From positions 131,203 through 195,202 of the forward strand of contig JBFWVT010000001.1 of assembly GCA_050246595.1 (NCBI GenBank): 64,000 bases of DNA, written 5' to 3'. Position numbers and translations under genes: made by a program. The stretch comes from DATARH01 sp050246595 (GTDB lineage Bacteria > Pseudomonadota > Alphaproteobacteria > ATCC43930 > CGMCC-115725). Numbering within the stretch: the first letter of the stretch is position 1; every line of letters begins with the position of its first letter. The notes under the pieces were generated by a model. That model did not search any database and was not told the DNA's origin. It worked only from the letters and a program-made list of their open reading frames with translations. Below, one piece after another: positions 47,919 through 57,129 of this stretch.

Positions 47919-49847
47919 TCACCCGAACAGCTCGGCGGCGCTGCGCAGAATTGTGCGAGTGTCGCCGACGCGACGGGTTGCGCCGATCCGGTCGAGATAT
48001 TCCAGTACCTCGATCGTCAAATTCCGGCCGATGCCGGAGCGGTCCTTGAACCCAGCCGCCGTAAAGCTGCCGTCCGGTGCTTCGGCGGCCAGAATAGCAG
48101 CCAGTTCCACCAGCTCACGAACCGTCTCGGGCAGAAAAAACCGGTTCGGCGCGACCGGCGCGACCCGCCCGAAGCGCTCGACGCGCCGCAGAAACCGGGT
48201 CAGCTTCTCCGGCTCAATATCCAGCTCGGAGGCCAGCTCGCGCACCCGCGGCGGGCGCAGCCCGTCGGCCGCGAGCAACGGTCGCACCCGTTCCCAAAGC
48301 CGCTCGTCCTCGCGGTTGAGCCGCGGCTGATGCGACGGCAACCGCAGCATCGACCCGTCGCGCACGACCCGCCCGTCCCCGATCGCGGCGGTCAGCGCCG
48401 CGTCGAGCGCCGCTTCCGGCGCCTGTCCGCGCAGCCGCGCGAACAGCGCCCCGCTTGTCGGGCCGAGCGCGGCGGGCTGGGCGCGGTGCCATTCGGCCAG
48501 CACCGCCTCGATCCGCTCGCCGAGTTGCGCGAGGCGCTCGGGGCTGACCGCGATCGCCGCCTCGCCGCTCCCGAAGCACGCGAGACCGGCGGCCTCGGCC
48601 AGACTCTCCACCTCGGCAAGCAGCAGGTTGCGCGCCCAGGCGAACGGCGCCAATCCGACGATACCGGCCGCCGCGACCAGCTTTTCGAGCGCCTCGCCGG
48701 CGTCCGATTCGGCCATCGCGGCGAGCGCGGCCAGCCGTTCCGGGCGCGAGCGACCGCGGCGCGGCGCGGCGGGATCGAGCACGCGCCCGCCGGCCAGCGT
48801 GTGGCGCGCCGCGTGGTCGCGGATGATCGCGCGGTCGCCCCACAGCGCACCGATCCTGTGTTCGAGATCGACCTGCACAAACCCGCTCTCGCCCGGCGCG
48901 ATATTGCGCGCGCCGAGAACGGCGAGACGGGCGACAACGTCTTCCGTCCCGAGATGAAAATGCACCGGCAGCCCGTCGCGCAGAGGAGCCGGCGCGGCGC
49001 GCGACACGGTAATGCCGAGATCGATCCGCCCGACCGGTTTGTGCAATGCCGGATCGACGACCCAATCGCCGCGCCGCGGTTCGCCGCCTTCCGGAAAACT
49101 GCCGGCCAGGTTCAACGCGCAACGCTCGCCGGCGCGGGCGCGCTCGATCGGGCGGTTATGCGCGTGAATGCCGCGCACCCTGATCTCGACCCCGCGCGGG
49201 CTGAGCAAGAGCCGATCGCCGACCGCCACCTCGCCGGCAGAAGCGGTGCCGGTCACGACCAGCCCGATGCCGGGCAGCGAAAACGCGCGGTCGATCGGCA
49301 GGCGGAACAGACCGCTCGGCGGACGGGCAGCCCGCGCCCCGTCGGCATTTCGCGCGCCCTCGCGCAGATGTTCGGAGAGCGCGGCGATCCCCTCGCCGGT
49401 GACGCTCGACACCGGAAAGATCGCGCTGCCGCCATATCCGGCCGCGTCGAGCAGCGCGGCGATCTCGGTCTCGACCTCGGCCAGACGCTCGGACGGCACC
49501 CGGTCGATCTTGGTGACAACCCCGGTGATCTCGGCGACCCCGATCAGTTCGAGCACGTCGAGATGTTCGAGGGTCTGCGGCCGGGGACCGTCATCGGCGG
49601 CGACGATCAGCAGCACCCGGTCGATCGACAGCACGCCGGCCAGCATGTTCGGCAGAAACCGCTCATGCCCGGGGACATCGACAAACCCGAGTTCGGTGCC
49701 GTCCGGCAGGCTCGCATAGGCAAAACCGAGATCGATCGTCAGCCCGCGCCGCTTTTCCTCGGGGAGGCGGTCGGCGTCGACCCCGGTCAGCGCGCGCACC
49801 AGCGCCGTCTTGCCGTGGTCGATATGGCCGGCGGTCGCGAGGATCAT
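47919..49847 (-). CDS. selB: Selenocysteine-specific elongation factor SelB
   Basis: 642 residues. GTPase that brings selenocysteyl-tRNA to UGA codons marked by a SECIS hairpin. G1 is GHIDHGKT at residues 7-14, then the [10 protein letters not shown] switch region, DVPGHERF (G3) and TKIDRV (G4); EF-Tu-like domains II and III follow, and the C-terminus carries the winged-helix repeats that bind SECIS ([20 protein letters not shown], then the final [20 protein letters not shown]). Start at ATG 49847 ([14 protein letters not shown]), which overlaps the LysR stop. No selA, selD or tRNA-Sec gene was seen in the window. Confidence 0.95.
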   Translation of the reverse strand: MILATAGHIDHGKTALVRALTGVDADRLPEEKRRGLTIDLGFAYASLPDGTELGFVDVPGHERFLPNMLAGVLSIDRVLLIVAADDGPRPQTLEHLDVLELIGVAEITGVVTKIDRVPSERLAEVETEIAALLDAAGYGGSAIFPVSSVTGEGIAALSEHLREGARNADGARAARPPSGLFRLPIDRAFSLPGIGLVVTGTASAGEVAVGDRLLLSPRGVEIRVRGIHAHNRPIERARAGERCALNLAGSFPEGGEPRRGDWVVDPALHKPVGRIDLGITVSRAAPAPLRDGLPVHFHLGTEDVVARLAVLGARNIAPGESGFVQVDLEHRIGALWGDRAIIRDHAARHTLAGGRVLDPAAPRRGRSRPERLAALAAMAESDAGEALEKLVAAAGIVGLAPFAWARNLLLAEVESLAEAAGLACFGSGEAAIAVSPERLAQLGERIEAVLAEWHRAQPAALGPTSGALFARLRGQAPEAALDAALTAAIGDGRVVRDGSMLRLPSHQPRLNREDERLWERVRPLLAADGLRPPRVRELASELDIEPEKLTRFLRRVERFGRVAPVAPNRFFLPETVRELVELAAILAAEAPDGSFTAAGFKDRSGIGRNLTIEVLEYLDRIGATRRVGDTRTILRSAAELFG

Positions 49848-50773
49848 CGTATCCGCTCCGGTTCGGTCCGCTCCGGTTCGGTCGCCGCTCCGATCAGCAG
49901 CGAGCGGAACCAGCTCTGCGCCGGATCGCTCGCCGTGCGGCGATGCCATGCCATCGACACGGTCGCCGCGAAATCGATCGGCAATGGCGTGATCGCGATC
50001 TCGGCGGTCGCGGCGATGTGCCGGGCGACCCGCGTTGGCACCGTCGCGACCAGATCGGAGGCCGCCAGCGCCGCCGGCACCGCCAGATAGGTCGCGACCA
50101 GCAGCGAGATGCGGCGGCTCAGCCCGAAATCCATCAGCATGCGGTCGATCGCGCCGCTGGTATGGCCGCGCGGCGACACCAGCAGGTGGTCGAGCGCCGC
50201 ATAAGCCTCGATCGAGAGCGGTGTTGCCAGACGCGGATGATTGCGTCGCGCCACGACGACAAACGGGTCCTGCAACAGGACCACCGTCTCGAACCGCGCC
50301 GGCAATGCGCGCAGATGCGCCACTGCGACATCGATCGCGCCGCTGTCGAGCTGTTCGGCGGCCTCGCCGCCGTTCAGCGGGGTCAGCCGCAGCCGCGCCC
50401 GCGGCGCCTGCGCCGCAAACGCGCCGGCCAGCCGATCGACCAGCGCGACCTCGGCATATTCCGCCATTCCCGCCGTAAAGATCGCGCCGCTGGCGGCCGG
50501 GTCGAACCCGGCTCTGAGGTTCAGCGCCGCCTCGATATGCTCGATTGCCGCCGCCACCAGCGGCGCGATCTCGCGCGCCCGCGCGGTCGGTTCCATCCCG
50601 GCCGGGTGACGCACAAACAGATCGTCGGCGAACAGCCGTCGCAGGCGGCCCAGCGCGCTGCTCATCGCCGGCTGCGACAGCCCGATCCGCGCCGCCGCCC
50701 GCGTCACCCCCCGTTCGCGGATCAGCGCATCAAAGGCTTTCAGCAGGTTGAGATCGACCGCGCGGATATCCAT
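49844..50773 (-). CDS. LysR-family transcriptional regulator
   Basis: 309 residues. N-terminal winged helix ([20 protein letters not shown] and [16 protein letters not shown]) with the classical LysR pattern, then a substrate-binding domain. A 15-base tandem repeat near 49850-49881 encodes the C-terminal [12 protein letters not shown]. The gene overlaps selB by four bases (ATGA), so the two are co-expressed, yet its position divergent from the VOC dioxygenase gene at 50871 suggests it controls that operon. The effector is unknown. Confidence 0.9.
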   Translation of the reverse strand: MDIRAVDLNLLKAFDALIRERGVTRAAARIGLSQPAMSSALGRLRRLFADDLFVRHPAGMEPTARAREIAPLVAAAIEHIEAALNLRAGFDPAASGAIFTAGMAEYAEVALVDRLAGAFAAQAPRARLRLTPLNGGEAAEQLDSGAIDVAVAHLRALPARFETVVLLQDPFVVVARRNHPRLATPLSIEAYAALDHLLVSPRGHTSGAIDRMLMDFGLSRRISLLVATYLAVPAALAASDLVATVPTRVARHIAATAEIAITPLPIDFAATVSMAWHRRTASDPAQSWFRSLLIGAATEPERTEPERIR

Positions 50774-50870
50774 AATGTCGATGAATACTATACGAACAAT
50801 CGATTTGATAAATGATCGCCGAACCTATCTGATCCTGCAAGTACCAACCTGTTTCGGGAGAACCCCGCCG
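50774..50870. promoter_or_regulatory. Divergent control region LysR / VOC dioxygenase
   Basis: 97 bases between two divergent starts, AT-rich near 50785-50815 with the near-palindrome CAATCGATTTG, fitting a LysR-type box (T-N11-A). GGGAG precedes the VOC start. Assignment is by arrangement, not by a proven site. Confidence 0.45.
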
Positions 50871-51425
50871 ATGCCGAGCGAAATCGCGCCGCGTCTCAGC
50901 CATGTCGGGCTGTACGTGCATGATGTGCCGAAGATGATCGATTTTTATACGAAAACTCTCGGGTTCGTGGTCAGCGACGGGGCCGAGGACGGCCGCATCA
51001 CGTTTCTGTCGCGCAACCCGAGCGATCATCACCAGGTCGTGCTGGTGCGCGGGCGCGCCACTGATCCTTCCATCCCGATGGTGCAGCAGGTATCGTTCAA
51101 TATCGGCACCCTGGCCAATGTGCAGCGCGCCTACCGCAAGGTGCGCGACGCCGGTTGCGAGGGCATTCGGCCGATCTGCCACGGCAATGCCTGGTCGGTC
51201 TATTTTCAGGACCCGGAGGGCAACCAGATCGAGATGTTCTGCGACACGCCGTGGTACGTGCCGCAGCCGCTCGGCTTCCAGATCGACCTCGAAAAATCCG
51301 AGGACGAACTCTACCGCGAGACCGAAGCCAATTGCCGCGAGCGGGAGGGCTTCAAGCCCATGGAGGAATGGCGCGCCGAGATCAGCCGCAAGATCGAGGC
51401 GAGCCTCGCGGCGCAAAACGATTGA
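50871..51425 (+). CDS. VOC-superfamily ring-cleavage-type dioxygenase
   Basis: 184 residues, one VOC module of the glyoxalase/extradiol dioxygenase fold: SHVGLYVHDVPKMIDFYTKT at the start, HHQVVLVRG in the middle and FQDPEGNQIEMFCDTPW with a likely metal Glu near residue 125. The family contains catechol-type dioxygenases and isomerases; the substrate is unknown. Start at ATG 50871 (MPSEIAPRLSH) behind GGGAG. Followed 17 bases later by a DOPA-dioxygenase-type gene and divergent from a LysR gene. Confidence 0.85.
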   Translation: MPSEIAPRLSHVGLYVHDVPKMIDFYTKTLGFVVSDGAEDGRITFLSRNPSDHHQVVLVRGRATDPSIPMVQQVSFNIGTLANVQRAYRKVRDAGCEGIRPICHGNAWSVYFQDPEGNQIEMFCDTPWYVPQPLGFQIDLEKSEDELYRETEANCREREGFKPMEEWRAEISRKIEASLAAQND

Positions 51426-51442
51426 TCCGAAGGGAGGAACCG

Positions 51443-51823
51443 ATGAGCGACAATAAAGGCTATCACGCCCACGTCTATTACAATGCCGAGACCAAGGCGA
51501 AGGCGGCGGCGCTGCGCGAGGCGCTGGGGGAAAAATTCAAGGTCGAAGCCGGCGGTCTCAGCGACGAGCCGCGCGGGCCGCACCCGATCCCGCAATTCGC
51601 CGTGATCTTCGAGACGCCGGAGTTCGACAGCGTCGTGCCCTGGCTGATGCTGAACCGCGACGGGCTTGACGTGCTGGTGCATCCGCTGACCGACAGCTCG
51701 TACAACGACCACACCGCCTACGCGATGTGGCTCGGCAACCCGGTGCCGCTCAAGACGGAGATCCTCCGCCACGCCCCGGTGGGCGACCACCTGATGCCGA
51801 GCGCGCAGCGCCGGAACGCCTGA
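51443..51823 (+). CDS. DOPA 4,5-dioxygenase family protein
   Basis: 126 residues of the small DOPA-dioxygenase family: YHAHVYYNAETKAKAA at the start, HPIPQFAVIF in the middle and VHPLTDSSYNDHTAYAMWLG near the end, with the His residues expected for a metal site. These enzymes cleave or act on catechol-type compounds. GGGAGGAA precedes ATG 51443. Second gene of the LysR-linked operon. Confidence 0.85.
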   Translation: MSDNKGYHAHVYYNAETKAKAAALREALGEKFKVEAGGLSDEPRGPHPIPQFAVIFETPEFDSVVPWLMLNRDGLDVLVHPLTDSSYNDHTAYAMWLGNPVPLKTEILRHAPVGDHLMPSAQRRNA

Positions 51824-52235
51824 GGCAGGAGCGCGGCGGACACCCGGTTTCGCACCGCATTTTACAACCGGCGCCTTCTCCGTTTCCGGCGACCTTCGAG
51901 CAGGCTCGCGGGAAGCGGGGCGGCCGGGTCTGGTGCGTTCGATAATCCGAGCGGCGGCGTATTGCGAAGACTACTCGTCTCGGTAGCACTCGGCCGCGAA
52001 GGCCGACTTTGATGTCGGCCTGTCTGACACTCCTGTTGTTTATAAAAGCTATCTTAAAGTATAGGTTCTCCAGAAAAGAGTATCAGACTTCCCATCCGAA
52101 CGTCTTACCTGAGGCGATCGGATTACCGGGGCGGGAGGCTTCGCTGAACGGCTAGTCTGTGTGCCTTGTCGGCATCCTTTACATATGCGTCGGACCTCTT
52201 GAGCTAAGTGGCTGAAATTTCATATTTGCAAGAAT
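51824..52235. other. Gene-free region upstream of the PEP-CTERM gene
   Basis: About 410 bases. A hairpin AAGGCCGAC-TTTGA-TGTCGGCCT near 51995-52018 could end the preceding operon. The right part is AT-richer and leads to a sigma-54 promoter at 52236-52251; activator sites may lie here but none was recognised. Confidence 0.5.
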
Positions 52236-52251
52236 TGGAACAGAACTTGCA
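52236..52251 (+). promoter_or_regulatory. Sigma-54 (RpoN) promoter of the PEP-CTERM gene
   Basis: TGGAACAGAACTTGCA matches the -24/-12 consensus TGGCACG-N4-TTGCA with the invariant GG and GC 12 bases apart. Transcription would begin about 52262, 27 bases before ATG 52289. Confidence 0.75.
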
Positions 52252-52288
52252 AATCCGGGTAAGTGTTACTCACTCTCACCTGGAGCAC

Positions 52289-53005
52289 ATGAGGATGTTC
52301 AGATCAGTCTCGATAATGCGGTCAGCGCTCGTCGGAGCCGGCATCGCATGCGCTGCGCTGGTGCATGGCGCCTCCGCGGCGGTTTTCGTGCCGGGGAGCA
52401 ATTATTCGATTACCGCGACCAATTTTCCCGGCGGCAGCGGCACCGTGGCCGCTACCGAAGGTGCGTCGAACAGCGTGTTCGGCCTTACTGTCACCAATAC
52501 GATCACCCCCGACGGCCCGAATGCCGCCTGGATAGAGTTTCACTTTGTCAATGACACGGGTGGACCGCTTGCGGCCAACACGAACGCGTTATGGCGGGTC
52601 GACATCAACGACATCCAGCTCGCGGCACCGGCGTTGTGGGATAATTTCTTCTTCTACTTCACCATTGACGGAGCGGCGGTCGATCCGATCAACTCGTTTG
52701 GCGGGATCCCTGTAGGGAATCTGAACCCGATCGACCCGGCGCTCGGACCCGTTTATCAGGGAACACCGTTTACGCCGGGTCCGCCGATCACGGAACTTGA
52801 CGGACTCTTTTTCTTTTCCAGCCCGTACTCCTTTATCGGCGCGGGCGGGAACGACCCGGCGCTGGTCAACGACTTCCACATGGCGGCTCATTTGACGCTG
52901 GCCAATCCGGTTGCGGTTCCGGAACCGGCGACATTGACCCTGCTGGGGGTCGCGCTTCTCGGCCTCGGGGCAGCGACGATACGCCGGCGGCGTCCCGGCG
53001 CCTGA
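52289..53005 (+). CDS. PEP-CTERM sorting-domain secreted protein
   Basis: 238 residues. Signal peptide (RSALVGAGIACAALVHGASA), a secreted middle domain without recognised family, and a C-terminal PEP-CTERM tail (VPEPAT, hydrophobic TLLGVALLGLGAA, then IRRRRPG) that exosortase cuts and anchors or exports. ATG 52289 is chosen because it follows GGAG and the sigma-54 promoter; an in-frame start at 52208 would lie upstream of the promoter. Exosortase and PrsK/PrsR genes are not in the window. Confidence 0.88.
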   Translation: MRMFRSVSIMRSALVGAGIACAALVHGASAAVFVPGSNYSITATNFPGGSGTVAATEGASNSVFGLTVTNTITPDGPNAAWIEFHFVNDTGGPLAANTNALWRVDINDIQLAAPALWDNFFFYFTIDGAAVDPINSFGGIPVGNLNPIDPALGPVYQGTPFTPGPPITELDGLFFFSSPYSFIGAGGNDPALVNDFHMAAHLTLANPVAVPEPATLTLLGVALLGLGAATIRRRRPGA

Positions 53006-53016
53006 CCTCGGCAGGC

Positions 53017-53051
53017 AGAAACCGCCCGGCCGCTCGCGCGCCGGGCGGTTT
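53017..53051 (+). terminator. Intrinsic-type terminator after the PEP-CTERM gene
   Basis: Perfect 13-bp stem GAAACCGCCCGGC / GCCGGGCGGTTTC with a 9-base loop, followed by a weak U-rich tail (GATTCTTA). It lies 12 bases after the stop. Confidence 0.8.
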
Positions 53052-53118
53052 CGATTCTTACGCGGCCTTTGTCGCTCCCGGTAGTAGACTGCGCGCCACT
53101 GGCCGAGGGAGGGATCGA

Positions 53119-54171
53119 ATGGCCGAAATCCTGGGAGTGGGCTGCACGCATCGGCCGCTGATGCTGCGGCCGAACGAGGACTGGACCTTTATGATGCGGG
53201 CCGCGCTCGACGATCCGGCAATGCCCGAGGAGATGAAAAACCCGGCGAACTGGCCGGCGAAGCTGCGCGAGGAACTCGGCAACGACTGGGGCGCCTCTGC
53301 CGCCGCGCGCGCCCGCGAAATCTACCGCGCGCATTTCGCCGAAGCGCGCCGCATGATCGACGAATTCGCCCCCGATTTGATCGTGATGTGGGGCGACGAC
53401 CAGTACGAGAATTTCAAGGAGGACATCGTCCCGCCGTTTGCGGTGCTGGCCTATGACGACCAGGATTTGCAGCCCTGGCAGCACCGCCGCTCGCCGTGGA
53501 ACCCGTGGAACGAGCCGGAAGACCACGCGGTGCGGGTGCGCGGCCATCGCGAAGGGGGAAAATATCTGGCGTCGGGGCTGATCGAGGCCGGGATCGATGT
53601 CGGTTACGCCTACAAGCCGCTGCATCATCCGATGGGGCATGCGTTTCTCAACACGGTGCTGCTGCTTGACGACGAGCGGCGCGGTTTCGATTACCCGGTC
53701 GTGCAATTCGCGGTGAACTGCTACGGCCGCCGGGTCAACGCCGCGCGCGGGCTGCGCCTGCCGCTGGCGATGCGCGACCAAATCAAGGACCTCGACCCGC
53801 CGGGACCGAACCCGCATCGCTGCATGCAGGTCGGCGCCGCCGCGGTGCGCGTTATGGCGGAAAGCCCGTGGCGGGTCGCGTTTGTCGCCTCGTCCTCCTG
53901 GTCGCACTCGTTCCTGACCGAGAAGAATTTTCAACTGTGGCCCGATGTCGCCGCCGACCGCCATCTGTACGACGCGCTCGAATCGGGCGACTACGAGACT
54001 TGGCACCGCTACACAACCGACCGGATCGAGGACAGCGGTCAGCACGAGGTGTTGAACTGGTTCTGTCTTCTCGGCGCGATGGAGGAACTCGGCCGCAAGC
54101 CCGACAAATCAACCTTTATCGAGACCTGGGCCTTTGTCTCCCCGGTCGTCTTCGCGTACTACCGGGGGTAA
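53119..54171 (+). CDS. LigB-type extradiol dioxygenase
   Basis: 350 residues of the class III extradiol dioxygenase (LigB) family, which opens catechol-type rings using Fe(II). Starts LGVGCTHRPLMLRP (metal His), with the MWGDDQYENF metal Glu/Asp region near 95-105, HHPMGHAFLNTV near 172-183 and ASSSWSHSFLTE with a His near 255. AGGGAGG-like sites precede ATG 53119. Stands alone after the PEP-CTERM terminator; the next gene starts 10 bases after its stop, so they may be one transcript. The substrate is unknown. Confidence 0.88.
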   Translation: MAEILGVGCTHRPLMLRPNEDWTFMMRAALDDPAMPEEMKNPANWPAKLREELGNDWGASAAARAREIYRAHFAEARRMIDEFAPDLIVMWGDDQYENFKEDIVPPFAVLAYDDQDLQPWQHRRSPWNPWNEPEDHAVRVRGHREGGKYLASGLIEAGIDVGYAYKPLHHPMGHAFLNTVLLLDDERRGFDYPVVQFAVNCYGRRVNAARGLRLPLAMRDQIKDLDPPGPNPHRCMQVGAAAVRVMAESPWRVAFVASSSWSHSFLTEKNFQLWPDVAADRHLYDALESGDYETWHRYTTDRIEDSGQHEVLNWFCLLGAMEELGRKPDKSTFIETWAFVSPVVFAYYRG

Positions 54172-54180
54172 CCTGAAAAA

Positions 54181-54714
54181 TTGTCATATCGGCGATGGAA
54201 TGCGGCAAGCGGCCAATCCGGGCGCAGCTTTTGCCATCCCGTCCTGCTGACGACGGCCCTTGCGTTGACCTCGCCCGCCGCCCCAAGCACGGCCGCGGAG
54301 CGGTTCCAGGCCGACGAGTGGCATGCCGAATGCGAGGGGATGGTATCGGGCGGCGATTGCTCGATAATCGGGAAATTCCGGTCCTATCGAGGCGATGGCT
54401 CGTTTGCCCTTGCTCTCGATCTGCGCAGCGGCGTGCTCGCGATTGTCGGGGACCCGCCGCCGCTCGCCGCGACGCTGCAGATTGGCAAGCATCCGAAAAT
54501 CCGGTGTACGGGGCCGCGATACTGCCTGTTCGCGCTCGGCGACTCGGCCGCCGCCGCCCGTCAACTGGCCGCCGGTTCGATCGCGCTGATCGATGTCGAA
54601 ACCAATAACGGGGTTCTCCGCGCCAGCCTGAGCACAAAGGGGTATCGCGCTGCGCTGGCGAAGGTACGGAGCTGGAGCCAACCGCCGCTGAAATCACCCC
54701 CTCGGACCCCGTGA
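54181..54714 (+). CDS. IalB-like secreted protein
   Basis: 177 residues from TTG 54181. A signal-like N-terminus (CHPVLLTTALALTSPAAPS) precedes a domain with paired cysteines (WHAECEG, GDCSI, IRCTG, YCLF) and an ending LRASLSTKGYRAAL. This loosely follows the invasion-associated locus B (IalB) family, but the middle is divergent and the match is not certain. It starts ten bases after the LigB gene. A role in the envelope is likely from the signal sequence. Confidence 0.55.
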   Translation: MSYRRWNAASGQSGRSFCHPVLLTTALALTSPAAPSTAAERFQADEWHAECEGMVSGGDCSIIGKFRSYRGDGSFALALDLRSGVLAIVGDPPPLAATLQIGKHPKIRCTGPRYCLFALGDSAAAARQLAAGSIALIDVETNNGVLRASLSTKGYRAALAKVRSWSQPPLKSPPRTP

Positions 54715-54769
54715 CCGATACCGGGTGCCCGGTTTCGGGCGCCGCGCGTCCATCCGCCGCGATAAAGGA

Positions 54770-55528
54770 TCAGCGGTATTCCGGCTTCCGCTTTTCGAGA
54801 AACGCGGCAACCCCTTCCTTGAAATGCGGTCCCGCGCGGACCCGGTCGCCGAGTTCCTGGTCGAGCGCTTCGCGGCTCTGCGCATAATCGGCGATCGCGG
54901 CGCTGATCTGGGTGCGCACGGCCTGCACCGCCGACGGGCTGTTGGCGGCAATCATCGCGGCGGTCTCGAACGCCCACGGCATCAGAAGCTCGCGCTCGAT
55001 CACCCGGTTCACCAATCCGATCCGCTCGGCGAATTCGGCATCGACGAGCCGCCCGGTCAGCAGCAGGTCCATCGCGTGCACATACCCGATCTGCGCCGCC
55101 AGCTTTACGGTCGCGCCGCCAAACGGATAGATCGACCATCTGACCTCGGGCAACCCGAAACGCGAAGCGGGGACGGCGGCGCGGATATCGGTCGAGAGCA
55201 GCAATTCGACCCCGCCGGCGACGCAATCGCCGTTGACCGCCGCGACAATCGGCTTTGAGAACGGTGTGTTCTTCAGCAGCGCGCGGTTGACGGTACGCGC
55301 CAGTTCCGGGCCGGCGCTCAGATCGCCGCCGAGATCGGCGCCCGACGAAAACGCCTTGTCGCCAGCCCCGGTCAGGACGACAACGCGGCATTCCGGATCG
55401 CCGTCGAGCCGGTCCCACAGCGCCGCCAGATCGGCCAGCATCGCCCGCGTCATTGCGTTGCGCCGGGGTTCGTTGGCGATCGTCACGACGACGACATGCC
55501 GCTCGCGCGTCTCGACCCGGATTTCCAT
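54770..55528 (-). CDS. Enoyl-CoA hydratase/isomerase family protein
   Basis: 252 residues of the crotonase fold. The oxyanion-hole segments AFSSGADLGG (about 60-69) and NGDCVAGGVELLLSTDIR (about 99-116) are present, and the first catalytic Glu position is kept in LPEVRWS. It hydrates or isomerises an acyl-CoA; substrate unknown. Full length. Alone on its strand, just downstream of the in-frame-TGA gene. Confidence 0.9.
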   Translation of the reverse strand: MEIRVETRERHVVVVTIANEPRRNAMTRAMLADLAALWDRLDGDPECRVVVLTGAGDKAFSSGADLGGDLSAGPELARTVNRALLKNTPFSKPIVAAVNGDCVAGGVELLLSTDIRAAVPASRFGLPEVRWSIYPFGGATVKLAAQIGYVHAMDLLLTGRLVDAEFAERIGLVNRVIERELLMPWAFETAAMIAANSPSAVQAVRTQISAAIADYAQSREALDQELGDRVRAGPHFKEGVAAFLEKRKPEYR

Positions 55529-55642
55529 ATTCGCCGCTCTTGAAGGAGTGTCGCGGGCACTCTAGCAGAAGCAGAGCAAACAAAGCGCGCCGGCGGAGGA
55601 CCACCGGCGCGCCGCCATCGAGCGCCGATGCGCTGGCGCCTT

Positions 55643-55927
55643 CTATCGATAGCCGAAGGTGCTGCCGCTCGGCTTCGGTCCCGGGTAGGTCGGCAACCAC
55701 AAGGGCTGGAAGCGATAGTCCCGATAGTCCCAGGCATTAAACGCCGCATACGGGGCGGGGGCGGCAGCGTAGTAGGTATATGGGTAAGGGCTGTACTCCG
55801 CGAGCGCCGGCCCGGTGGTGCATGCATATCCGGTGCCGGTTCACCAGCACTGCGCCTCGGCGGCGCCGGCGAATGTCGAGACGGCCAAGACGAGCGCCCC
55901 GGCGCCGGCCAATAGAGTTTTTCTCAT
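55643..55927 (-). pseudogene. Small secreted Tyr/Pro-rich protein with in-frame TGA
   Basis: From ATG 55927 the signal peptide MRKTLLAGAGALVLAVSTF ends AGAAEAQ, followed by CW, then TGA (55841-55843), then an open, coherent frame (TGTGYACTTGPALAEYSPYP, then many Tyr/Pro/Trp, to GSTFGYR and TAG at 55643). Nothing else interrupts it. Immediately after the TGA a hairpin CCGGC-A-CCGG / CCGG-GCCGG with a 14-base loop can form. Most simply the TGA is a mutated Trp codon (TGG to TGA). Selenocysteine or readthrough is possible because selB is encoded 6-8 kb away. Confidence 0.6.
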
Positions 55928-56010
55928 CGGGTTTCTCCTGCTTGTACACTGACAGGCTCAACAGGGGCGCCGCGAGAATCCCTCCCGATAAGTATTTGCA
56001 GGTTCACAAC

Positions 56011-56985
56011 TCAGAACCAGCGCGACTTGTCGACGATGTTGCGCAACTCGCGCCCCTCGGCGAAGCGCCGCGCATTGTCCTGCAGCACCTCGTAGCGGCG
56101 TTCGTCGAGATACGGGCCATGCCCGGCAGTGTGCGGCGTGATCAGCACCCCCGGCATCGTCCATAGCGGGTGATCGGCCGGCAGCGGCTCCTGCTCGAAC
56201 ACGTCGAGCGCGGCCCCGGCAATCTCGCCATCCCGCAACGCAGCGACCAGATCGTTGAGCCTTGTCGTCATGCCGCGCCCGATATTGATAAAGAACGCGC
56301 CTGATTTCATGCGCCGGAACCGGTCGCGGTTCATAAAGCCTTCGGTCTCCGGCGTGTGCGGCACGGTCAGGATCACAAAATCGGCGCGCGGCAGCAGGTC
56401 GTCGAGCGCGCGGGCCCGGTGCAATTCGGCAACCCCCGCCGGCTTGTCGGTGCGCCGCTCGTCAACCCCGATCACATTCATGCCGAACGTCGCCGCGAGC
56501 CGCGCGGTCTCGGCGCCGATGCCGCCGACCCCGACGATCAGCGCGGTCGCCTCCGGCAGATGCGTGACGATGTCGTCGCTCTCGCGCCCCATCGGCCGCC
56601 ACTCGCGGCGCAATTGCTGCGGAATATAGACGTGCAGCCCGCGTGCGAAAGCGAGCACAAAGCTCATGATGTGCGCCGCGATGTGGTCGTTGTAGATCTC
56701 GCGGAAATTGGTGATCGCGACCGGGTGCGCGATCAGCTCGGGATAGTAATACCCGGCCGGCGGCGCCGCCTGCGGGGCCTGCAGCCAGCGCAGTTTTTCG
56801 GCGCGCGCCAAGAGGTTTGGCGGGATCGTGCCGTAGGCACCCTCGGCCATCGCGATCGCCTGCTCGGCCCCTTCCATCGTCTCGGGCGCGATGATCTCAA
56901 GCCCGGGCACGGCATCGCCGAGCCGCCGCGCCCAGTCGCGCGTCTTGTCCCCTTGCGGTGGCAGAAACAGAAACGGGATCGGCAT
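56011..56985 (-). CDS. D-2-hydroxyacid dehydrogenase
   Basis: 324 residues of the NAD-dependent D-isomer 2-hydroxyacid dehydrogenase family. Rossmann motif VGVGGIGAETARLA (about 147-160), the catalytic Arg region FINIGRGMTT (about 232-241), and the His in TPHTAGHGPY near the C-terminus are all present. It probably reduces a 2-oxo acid (glyoxylate/phenylpyruvate-like). Start at ATG 56985 with GGAGA upstream; longer frames overlap non-coding sequence. Confidence 0.9.
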   Translation of the reverse strand: MPIPFLFLPPQGDKTRDWARRLGDAVPGLEIIAPETMEGAEQAIAMAEGAYGTIPPNLLARAEKLRWLQAPQAAPPAGYYYPELIAHPVAITNFREIYNDHIAAHIMSFVLAFARGLHVYIPQQLRREWRPMGRESDDIVTHLPEATALIVGVGGIGAETARLAATFGMNVIGVDERRTDKPAGVAELHRARALDDLLPRADFVILTVPHTPETEGFMNRDRFRRMKSGAFFINIGRGMTTRLNDLVAALRDGEIAGAALDVFEQEPLPADHPLWTMPGVLITPHTAGHGPYLDERRYEVLQDNARRFAEGRELRNIVDKSRWF

Positions 56986-57129
56986 CGGCGGGTCTCCGGT
57001 TTGGCAGGGATTGAGCATCCGATGAGAGGCTTGCCGCTGCAAGCCGCGTGTGCGACTGCGCGTTAACCGATAGCATGCATAGGCGATTCGCCCTGCGATT
57101 GCATCCGCGCGCGAACTTAGAGCAAGGAG

